64,000 nt of DNA from Cristatella mucedo (lineage: Eukaryota > Bryozoa > Phylactolaemata > Cristatellidae), in contig WPIO01000005.1 in NCBI GenBank assembly GCA_009760855.2, forward strand, positions 8,654,001 through 8,718,000. The letters run 5' to 3'. Position 1 is the first letter of the stretch; each line of letters starts with the position of its first letter. The notes beneath the pieces were generated by a model. The model was given only the letters and a program-made list of their open reading frames with translations, did no database searches and was not told the DNA's origin. Position numbers and translations under genes: made by a program. Below are positions 1 to 10,100 of this stretch, piece after piece.

Positions 1-652
1 TGATTCGCGATTAAGGTATTGCTCATGCATGGCGATAGGGTATCAGGTGGTGCTAAACACGCAAAGATCACATTTGGCCATCAGAACAAATCTCAGTGGA
101 TGTTTTATGCTTAGAATGACTGTTAAGTTTACTGACTGCTCTACATGGTCAAGCAGTTGGGCGAACTTCTGAAACCGATGTGCAATGAATTCGATGCTCA
201 AAATCGGTGGCAGTTTGCAGCAGTTGTACATTTTAAAAAGCATGCACCGATTGTGTATTAATTTGTTGTTGGTTTTGTGCAGCTTCATTCTGAAAGATAC
301 TTGAAGGCTCTCACGAGATTTAGGCTGTTTGAGAACTGACAGTAGTTGAACTTCTTTGCTATTGATTCGATTTGATCTCAGGAGGTCAATCACTTTTTAT
401 ATTTCTACATAAATAAAAAATGGCGATGAAAATTTATATTTTCCATGCATAATTAATTTCAATGCCTTCTCGGTTCCTTAAAAAAGAAGCATTTACAATT
501 TAGTTTTGCTCCCATCTATCTTTAATAATCCGAATTAGGTAGTAATATAGCATGCCAGGCATCAATTTTAGCGTAGTCTCCAATGTATCTGAATTAATCT
601 TCATTCTTTGTCAAATGTATTGCCCGTTTCTAATCTTCTTTAATTATAGTAA
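1..652. other. No recognisable feature
   Basis: AT-rich intergenic sequence. A 116-codon minus-strand ORF at 43-393 has no recognisable motif and looks like chance. Confidence 0.5.
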
Positions 653-790
653 TGACAATAATAATAATACATTTTATATAGAGCCTTCTGAGAACTCAAT
701 CTCTTTCTAGGCACTTCACATTTGCTGCAAAAGAAGCACGATCAAAGGTTTGTGGTAGTATGACTAGCAACTACGACTAGCAGTAGCAAG
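653..790 (-). mobile_element. LINE A (L2/CR1-like) 3'-end fragment
   Basis: It begins with an ATT-type tail (aataataataat) followed by the reverse complement of the family A terminal sequence, CTAGAAAGAGATTGAGTTCTC, as at many other sites here. About 130 bases are preserved. Confidence 0.75.
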
Positions 791-1557
791 ATTTAATCCA
801 GCCCCGGCAAGCTTTTACTACGTGAGCCTTTCTGAATTCAAGCTAATGTTCACGCCCTTCAATATTTAACATGGTTACTTGTTGATCAAATTCTCCTAAT
901 CATTTCACGGTGTATAATGATTATTTTTCACGAATGAGTTATTCCCATATGACATCCAAATTTGATACGTTCAATTCGAAAAACCTAGAGTGCCTTGACA
1001 CTGATACTATCTGCCACAGATTTGCAGCCTCCACCATCTAAATTCTATCTTCAATCTTCTACCTGCCCCTCTCACCGACCTTATGCAGCCACAAATGCTA
1101 AAGTTAGGCATAGCCAGCTTTCGTAACTGGTGCCCAGCTCTGACTTTACGGCAAGTTCATCCTTGCGAAGATACCTCCAGCATACTGCCAATATACCAAG
1201 GGAAAGAAGCAGTAAAAGCAGAATAGAGACCTCTACCATAAATGAGGAACTCACAATACCCTGCTTCAGTTTTGAAGGTTGGTGCTGGTTATATTTACTC
1301 ACTTTAGATAAGACTAAATCAGGAATTCTCAAAGAAGCAGTGAAGTCCCAAATTAATAAGCCAGTAGTATGCAAATCAGCAGACCATCTTAGGCGTTCGC
1401 AAGCAAATATGAACGATAAACGGTGATAAATGGTCAATCTGATTCAGAGTGTTTCACCAGGCTTTCGTCTGCTCACCAATAAAAAAATCTCACCCAAAAC
1501 GATTGAACAATTTATACCCAAACACTAAATGATTACACCAATTAATACATTTTTGTA
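791..1557. other. No recognisable gene; overlapping ORFs on both strands at 1081-1437
   Basis: Both strands are open for about 100 codons at 1081-1437. The minus reading includes a hydrophobic run ILLLLLLSLGILAV but no family motif, splice context or conserved neighbour. I do not call a gene. Confidence 0.4.
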
Positions 1558-2290
1558 ACAATTATAATAGCAATATATATGTACATTGCCCTTAGAGAAC
1601 TTAAACTCTTTCTGTGCACTTTAAAGTTGCTGCAAAGGAAGCACGATCAAACGGTTGGTGGTAGCATGCTTAATGACACAAATGTTAACATTAGAGGTGC
1701 CACCCACATGGTAAGCATGAAACATGGTTAGTAGCAGCATGCACCATATCAGTACTCATAAGCACGCAAAGAAAGGATATCGATGACCAAGTGCTGTGAT
1801 AAATAGATTTGTTTCTAGCATTTTAATTTTTTTAATCAGGTTAAGGGATGTCGTGACGTCAGTCATGTATGAGTTACAGGCTTTGGGAGCACACAAACTT
1901 AAGGCTAGGTCTCCTAAGAATTTGAGGGTCATACATTGATTGAGTCGATTCAGAAATGTAGGTGGTATGATGCTTAACAAGATGGGGGAGTGTATCTAAT
2001 AGATAGGCTGAAGTAAGACAACGAAGGCAACTAAGAGCGAGTCATATAACCTTGAATTTGATGTGCTGCTTGACTATGAGCCAGTGCAGGTCGTCGAAAA
2101 AAGGCGTGATATGGAAACTGTGACGTTCAAGACAGATGATTCTTGCTACCAAAATTTGTCACAATTGACTATCAAACGCTTCTTGATAGTTTCTTTGCCG
2201 ATCCAGGTATAGCTGGAACGGTGCTTAGTTGGGTTAAGTGCAGCGTCAGTTAGATAGATAAGAGTGTACATGTTAAACTTATTCGGTCAT
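1558..2290 (-). mobile_element. LINE A 3' portion, degenerate
   Basis: The family A 3' end occurs at about 1580-1760 (reverse complement), followed by the end of the RT-ORF region: the stretch around 2070-2160 matches 'GCCAGTGCAGGTCGGCGAGAA', shared with the copies at 6.4 and 59.6 kb. There are many stops; this is a remnant. Confidence 0.75.
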
Positions 2291-3700
2291 CTAGGTAGCC
2301 CTTAAATAATAGAATATCTGTGGCCTCGATCTTGGTTGGGCATCATCTCTTTTTACTCTCCCTTGTGTAGAAGTCATTGCTATGACACAATGAGCTTTAG
2401 TTTTAATGCCAGTGATAGCTAGCTCTATTTGAATGTTAGAAACGTTTAAGCCTACATCGTCATCCGATTTAATTAGTACCCTTACGGTCTGCATCCAACA
2501 AATTCATGTTTGTTATTCTAACAGAGTCCTGAAGCTTGCTATTGACAAGAATAACTTCATGGACATGAGGAAATCTACTTGAGCTGGAAGGTTTTAAGGT
2601 TTATCAGTCAAGATTGGTTCAGTTTGCCTATAGATTATTGTAATTTCTATTTAAACACTCCCCAGGCTCCATTCCCTTTTATCCTTTGCAAGCATTCAAA
2701 AACTCTGGTCCAGTCTACGTCCTGTCATCGGTGAAGCTCACACAGCTCACCACTTATATCTGAGCTGCACTGGCTTACTTCGTAGCCTGGAATCGATTTC
2801 AAATATTCTGTCCGGCCTAAAGATTGTTTCGTGACCGCGTGCCTGCTTTCTACATTGGACCATTGACCTTGTCCATTATGCTTTTTGCGCCTACTGCTTC
2901 TGACCACGTAGTCATCACCCTGGTCCTCAAGATGTTGATTGATGTGAAGTTTTCGTCTGGATATGGTCATTACCTGGAACAACTACATGTCCCTTTACAT
3001 CCTTTAAGTCGTACATTAATATAGATCTATTTCGGATAGCTTTCGCTAAGCCTCGGTTAACTTTCTTTGTTCCCGTGCTTTGCACGCTTACCCTCGTAGT
3101 CGTCATGGCATATTATTACCCAAATAACCTTACGACCATTGGTAATTATTGGCATGGCTTTTTCTCTAGCATACTGGCCTCAGCTGTATACCAATTAGCT
3201 TCTGCATGCTTAATACTGTGATAGCCACTAACCACTGTTGATAGGTTCTCTGAAAGTGAGTTGTAAAGTAATACAGCTGTCATACATTAAATTATTTATA
3301 TCATGGTAATTGAGAAAACCAGTGGTGTCTATGTCTCTTTCTGGAAGTTAGGCTCGGTGTGACCTGATCGGAGCTTATTGTGGTATATGAATCTGACACT
3401 TCAGTCAGCCTTACTTGTTGATCCCTAATTCATGTGCAATCCCCCAGCACGGCTAAGGTACTCTAATCTTAGGCCAATGGTTTAATCACTCAGGGTTACA
3501 CTGAACATGAATCGATCGTCATTAGTTCCTTGCGGGAGGACCCGTGATTTGATGGAGTTACATGCTACCAGTTCAAGGTACCTGGATTAGTCGGGGTCCG
3601 TGGCCTACCCATGTTATGATGGGCCAATTGTGGTGCTGCTTTCATCGCTTGCTTATTCTTTTTCTTTGGGTCACTTTCACCGAACCGTTGAGCTTGCCGA
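2291..3700. other. Upstream intergenic region of the nrf-6-like gene
   Basis: No gene or repeat recognised. ORFs at 2291-2494, 2725-2982 and 2824-3024 overlap one another, are short and lack motifs. Distal control elements could lie here but cannot be shown. Confidence 0.4.
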
Positions 3701-3708
3701 TGAAAATC

Positions 3709-3783
3709 TTATCACTATGGTTGGGCTGAGCTCAGCCTCTCGATAAGCAATTTGCATTATGCTATCTTTGCTCTATATAAATA
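3709..3783 (+). promoter_or_regulatory. Core promoter of nrf-6-like gene: GATA sites, octamer, TATA box
   Basis: TATATAAATA at 3774-3783 lies 28-37 bases before the first ATG and is a good TATA box. Upstream are GATA-factor cores at 3709-3713 (TTATC, reverse), 3742-3747 (GATAAG) and 3763-3767 (TATCT, reverse), and a perfect octamer ATTTGCAT at 3750-3757 (the POU-domain site on the reverse strand). The cluster within 75 bases and its position make a compact tissue-restricted promoter plausible. GATA control would suit gut expression, known for some nrf-6 relatives. The functional role is inferred from motifs only. Confidence 0.6.
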
Positions 3784-3810
3784 CGGCTACCCACACATGA
3801 GCAGCCCGTG

Positions 3811-4183
3811 ATGCTGCAGTGCAAGTCGGTGCCAGCTATGGGTTTCATTGCCTGGACAGCTTGGCTGTGTATCCTCTGCGTTCTGCTAAGACATGGTGCA
3901 GCTCAGATCACGATCCAAAACTCATCTCTACCTCCAGCGATGCAGGATGTCAATTGGCAATTCGTTCAAGACAATCTACTACAGATGTTGGCAAGTGTTC
4001 AGAATAACCAGTCCTTATTTATTCCACTGCAGGCAATAATTCAGGGGATATCTACCCAGTTGGGTAGTCTCCAGGCACAACAGATGAGGGCTGCAGCTCG
4101 TATCACTGACGGTATTTCAACACTTTGCATTAATCAGACGTCCTACCTGATGAAGAATCTGCAGTCTCCATGGGCAATGGCAA
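3811..4183 (+). CDS. nrf-6-like: nrf-6-like exon 1: signal peptide and start of NRF domain
   Basis: This exon encodes a hydrophobic signal peptide (core WLCILCVLL, likely cleavage near GAAQ), then a soluble helical stretch with three N-glycosylation sequons (NSS, NQS, NQT) and one cysteine (TLCINQT). It ends at 'SPWAMA', where the family has its conserved tryptophan. The donor gtaagt begins at 4184 and the exon ends in phase 1 (one base, A). Two ATGs are possible, 3811 and 3838. A TATA box at 3774-3783 predicts transcription starting near 3800-3806, which would leave a very short leader for 3811. The ATG at 3838 has the stronger context (G at -3 and +4) and gives a more typical signal peptide. 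I give the longer start but consider 3838 equally likely. Confidence 0.82.
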
Positions 4184-7100
4184 GTAAGTACCTTGTTCAA
4201 CAGCTACTGCAATCGCTTGTACATTGTGCTAAGAGAATATGTACTCCCCTGACGATACTCAGCTGTATTTGTCATTTAAACCGTCGGAATCTGCTGCAGC
4301 AACTGAGAAACTGAATGCTTGCCTTGCCGATATTCGATCCTGGATGTCGGAAAACTTCCTGAAATTAAATGACGATAAAACCGAACTGCTGCTCATAGGA
4401 CACCCTAAGCGTGTGGCTGGATTAAAAGACTTTGCTGTTCTAATAGGTGATGCTATTGTGCGACCTTCACCACGTGATCGTAATTTAGGTGTCGTGTTCG
4501 ACAGCTGCCTCAATTTCTAAAGCTTCATTCAGAAGACTGCCTCTACAGCTAGCCATCACATCCGATCCCTATCCAAGATTAGGAGCTGTCTCCCACAGTG
4601 GCTTGTAAAAAGTTTAACTAGCTCTTTAGTTCTGTCTCGGCTTGATTATTGTAATTCCCTTTTGGCAGGGATGCCAAAGAAAGCTATTATGCCACTACAG
4701 CGGACTATGAATATGGCTGCAAGGCTGGTCTTCAAGTCCCAGTGGATTGAGCACGTGTGTCCTTTGCTGAAAGAGCTAGGATGGTTGCCGGTTGAGCAAA
4801 GTATGCTTATGCTGACCCCCAAGGCTCGCCACGGCTTGGCTCCTTCGTACCTAGCTGAACTGCTGCATCAGTTTCAGCCTGTTCGTGCCCTGAATTCCTG
4901 TGTGGACAACAAATTAGCTGTCCCATGCCTCTGCTTAAAGACAGTTGGCGACAGAAGCTTTAGCTCTGCAGGTCCTAGACTGTGGAACTCGCTTCCACAA
5001 TTCTTACGCAACGACAACTACTCTCTTACTGCCGACTATGGCACATCTTTTCAGCGGTCCTGAGCTGCTACTTCTATGCTACTCACTACCTCAACTGCTC
5101 TCCTAACTCTGCTATGCTTCCCACTTTCTCTTTGTTGCAAGAGACGGAGTCTGTTGGCTATCGAATTCGTACCGAAAGCTGCTTAGGCTGTGAGTGTGCT
5201 ATATAAAACTCTCCTGCGTAACACCCACATTGTTTTTATGACTTTGTGGAGTGACAGACGGAGATGCATTACTCCCATAGCAATATTGGATCTTGATGTC
5301 AGCCACACTGTGACGTGTCACATCAGTCTCAGCATGTATGAGCTTATGGGTTTCCTCTGAAGTTTCAGTGGGGGTATAAGTGTGCACCTTTATTTTGGAA
5401 ATTGGTCCATTTTGCCAACCCAGTTTTGCCATTTTAATCAGTGCAGCATTTGTAACTGCCAACATTTAAGCCAGTGAACAATGTGCTCTATTGGTTGATT
5501 TTTCACATGACGTCACTGTAGTTTGATTGTATGCAGGCTCCTCTGATAAGCCTCTTGTGAACAGCTGTTAGGAGCATCCCCGAGAGGGGGTGGTGCACTG
5601 CTGTGGTCTGCCTGTGATGTGGCATGGACAGGCCGGTAACTCACTGGTGAACAGGCTAGCAGTTGTGGTCCTCCTAGATGAATCATCTGGGTTGATCAGG
5701 GGACAGCAGATGCAGTCGAGGAGAGGGGAGTCGAGTGAATAAATGGGGCGAAAGGAGCCTTGTGTCCCTCGGCTCAGTGAGTCAAGCAATAAAGTGGTGT
5801 CGGTCATCGGCTGGCCCTGTGCTGTGCGAATCGAACGGCAGTCACCAGATGCCAAGATAATCCTAATTAAACAGAGGGACCTGCTTCTCCTCATCACCTG
5901 ACACTGTAGCAGCTGCCATGTTTGCAGTGGCTTGCATAGATAACAGAGAAAGCTGATGCACAGCCATTTTTGAGGCTGACCAAATTAAAAATCCAGACGA
6001 GCCATTCCAAAGCATTCCCGTCCTTTGCAAGAATTGATCATTGGATTTTAATTTTTCTTTGAATGTTTTGGCATACTCTTAATGTACCGGCTAAACGCTT
6101 CTGCATGTTTATAATTGCAAATGAGTGACCTAAAATAGCTGTGGTCAGCGGCAGAGGCTGTAATGGCTGGTGGACATATGAATGTCAAATTGGTATGCAT
6201 AATCTCCCGAGCAGTACCTTATGCTTTTGGGCTGTAAATGGCCAAGGTAATTTAAATTCGTTATCCACAGCTGAAATGAAATCGGTACTTTCAAAACGCT
6301 GGTCTGTGTAAGGCTCTTTGCCATAGGAATGCATGTATTGTGTTATGTTGATATCAAAGTCAAAGCTTACAAGTCGTACTTGGCGGACATACTTTATGAA
6401 GCCCACTGCAATCTAGATCTGCTTGCCAGCCAGCACACACACACACAATAATAATAATTACAATAATAATAATGTACTTGATAAAGCACCCTCAGAGAAC
6501 TTAATCTCTTTCTAGGCGCTTTACATTTACTGCAAAGGGAAATGCAATTGAATGATAAGTAAAATCATGCTTGAAAAACAAACAAAATGAATAATATGGT
6601 TAGGGGTGACATGCACAGGGTCAGCATGCAAATGTGGTTAGGGGCAGCATGCACAGTGTCAGCACCCATAAGCACGTGAAGGGCGAATCACAGGGACCCA
6701 CTAAATGTTGTCCTAAATAGGTGTGTTTTTAAGTTCTTTTTAAATGTGGTCAGGTCGGGGGATGTTCTGACGCAGGTCGGGAGGTATTTTCAGGCTTTGG
6801 GAGCATACGAACTAAATGCACGGTCTCCAAAGGATTTGAGGTTTGTACGAGGTATTTGTAGACTGTCGGATTCCGAAAATCAGGTGGTACGATGCTTGGC
6901 CTAATGGGGGAGTATGTCGGAGAGATAGGCTGGAGCCATAGAATGAAGGGACCTAAAAGTGAGCGACAAAACTTTGAAGTCAATCCGTTGCTTGACTGGT
7001 AGCCAGTGCAGGTCGGCGAGAAGTGGAGTAATGTGGCAACTGCGACGCTCACGACAGACAAGCCTAGCTGCAGAGTTTTGCACCAGCTGCAATCGCCTGA

Positions 7101-10100
7101 TCGCACATGCTGATAGGCCAGTAAGCAGTGAGTTGCAGAAGTCGAGACGAGATGTCACGAATGCATGGACCAACTTAGAAGTGTTATCCTTATCTAAACA
7201 AGCCCGAATTTTAGCAATGTTATGAAGCTGAAAAGAGGCAGATTTGACCGTGGAGCTGATATGGTCGTCCAACGAGAGGTCACTTTGGAATATGACATCT
7301 AGATTTCGAGCTGATTCGACAGATCTGCTGGCAGAGGCAATTTTGAGAGACAGCCTTTGCAATCTCTGAATTACACTGGGTTTGCCCATAACTTGTAAGT
7401 TAGTTTAGTCATCGTTTAGTTTGAAGAAATGTGCTGCCATCCATGTGCAGATGTGATCAATGCATGCAGCAAGTGAGTTTAGAGAATTTGAGGTGCTCGA
7501 AGGCTGGGAGGGATCAAAGCAAAGGTACAACTGAATGTCATCCGCATAGAAGTGAAAGCCTAGATTGTGCTTGGCAATCACATCAGCAAGAGGGAGAGTA
7601 TAAACCGTGAAAAGAACCGGACCTAGCACGTAGCCCTGAGGTACTCCATATTTCAGAGGTACTTCAGATGATCTTTGTCCATTCATGTCAATACTCTGGA
7701 GTCTCCCAAAATCACCCACACATACACACACACTCACACACACACACACACGCACACACTCGCGTGCACACACACACACACACACACACAAACGCATACA
7801 CACAATCACCCACACAATCACCCACACAATCACCCACACATAAGCACAAACACGCAATGTGTGCGTGTAATTTATCTCTACAAGTAAGTCTACAAAGCCA
7901 CAGAGACTATGATGGTGTTATGCAGGATATATTTTTCTATACCACACTCATTTCTTAAGCAGTTGTCTGCACTCATTCGGTAGCCAACTGATGCCATCCC
8001 ACGGAGCAAAGAAAAAGTGGGGAGCGAAGTTGAGTCAAAAGGGCAGGTGAGTTGGTGAGTTGCATGAAAGTGGCAGCTCACGACGGATAGAAGTGATACA
8101 TTACAATCGGCAACAGGAGTAAAACTATTCTAGGCCATCTGATTTCTTAGGTACAATACTAGCCAATGTAAAGATCAAGTGCTTTATATTGAGTTCATTG
8201 TAGTGCTTCTTCAAAATGTTTTGCTCTCTAATGAAACCTATGCAAAATAGGCATCAACAAGCCTTAGGGACTCTTTGCTGAAAATGGTTTGCAACAAACT
8301 CTGTGCTTACGACAGTTACAGCCGTGCCAGAGATTGGTTGAGTGGGCACCTGAAAGAGCATCTTGCAAATCTCGGGTTCTTCATTTTTGCATGCTAGTAT
8401 CTCGACCATAGCCTAGCACCACAGCAATAGAGATCACCAGTAGCCTAATATAACCTATCAATATCTTTACAGTATAGCAACTCAAGTTAGATCACTGTTT
8501 GCCTCCTCTGTAAATATAAATGACGATTTACAAGAAACAAAAGCACTGGTTGATTTGATTTGCATACACCCTGGTGCCTACCTATCATCACTGGTTTGGT
8601 CCGGTGGTTAAGGTGCTAGCCCCGACCAAGGTCTAGCTGAGGTTGTGGGCTCGAGCCCCGAGGCATATGTGAAGCCCCTGAACAGAGATTAAGTTCTCTT
8701 GGGGTGCTATACAAATGAATTATATTTATATATCTGTATACAGGTCATGCACTAAAAAAGCAGTTATTTTGCTAATTGTGGAAGACTGCATTTTTTAGCA
8801 TCATCAGTTAACTTGGGTCTTAGCCTAAAGAATTCTTTCGAAAATCGAAGTTCTTGCGAACATCGTATACGGAAACGATACAGCTAAGACTTGTTAAGTT
8901 ATTCTGATTGTTATTTGACCGTAGCGTGTAAGAAATTACGTGCTTATGGACATCTAAACGCTTATCGCTTCGGGCTTCTGGGTCTCCCATGCCACTGGCT
9001 GCCTTAGCTATGCCGGCGGCTAGTAACCTGCTTGTTAGTTATGATCGTCAGCAGCTGCTATCGCTTCGTCATCGTAGATCAATGCATTCCTAGATACTAT
9101 TGTTGTTGCTAAGATTTGTGAACTATACATTAACAAAAGAAAAGCACCCCATAGCCGCCACGGTGGCCGGAACCGCCAGCTCAGACGCCTCTCGTTGGGC
9201 TGGAACTGCTAGCTGAGTACCCTCTCGTTTGATATTCCTAGCATTGTCTCGAACCGCTCAGCACGCTCCCCCACATGTGTCACTGTAGATCTCTCTAACT
9301 TAGTGGTCATCAGGCCTGTTGTAACTCCATCGGCCAGACTTAACGCTCGCCTTTGGAATCCTTGCTCAATGTGCAATAAACCTCTAGTAATAAGCAACCT
9401 CATTTCTGAAAATGGTATCGACCTGCTTGCATTAACTGAAACCTGGCTGAAATCGATAAACTGCCCTACAATTAAAGATGCAACTCCATCCGGTTTCTCG
9501 TTCTTTCATGCCCCAATCAAAACTGGAGGTGGAGTTGCTATTATCGTGTGCCCGAATTTCAACTTCAAGCCATTTGCAGTACCCTCGAAGCAGTCTTTTG
9601 AATCAATTATCTTGGTCTCACCCGAAAACAAGCTACCGATAGTGGCAGCCGTCTATCGCCCACCAGGTACCAAATCCTCCTTTATCTCAGATTTCTCCGA
9701 TCTCATTTCGATTCTGTGTGCAAGAAATCGATCCTTCCTCGTTATGGGTGATTTCAACGTTCACTTTGATGACTTATCTGACGCTTTCAGCACCGAATTT
9801 CGTGCATTGACTGACTCATTCTCTCTTGTGGCTCATGTGCATGGCCCTACCCACATCAAGGGTCACACACTCGACTAAATTTTCTCATACAACTGCACTT
9901 TGTCATCACCAATTATTACCAAACCCTGCTTATCTGACCACATGCAGATCTCATTCAATCTACAGTGTGTGCCCACATCCTCCTCTGAAATAACCTGTGA
10001 ATCGCGAAACCTCAAGACCCTTGACGTCGATGCTGTCCGTGCGAGAATATCTGCTTCGACTTTGCTGCTCAGTCCTCCCTCCGATCTGTCATCATTAATA

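Noticed and set aside
1081-1437. ORFs on both strands, the minus one with a hydrophobic leucine run
   Set aside because: Both strands are open by chance over the same stretch, with no domain, no splice context and no repeated or conserved motif.
7668-7958. Thr/His-rich and Val/Cys-rich ORFs
   Set aside because: They are translations of the CA microsatellite.
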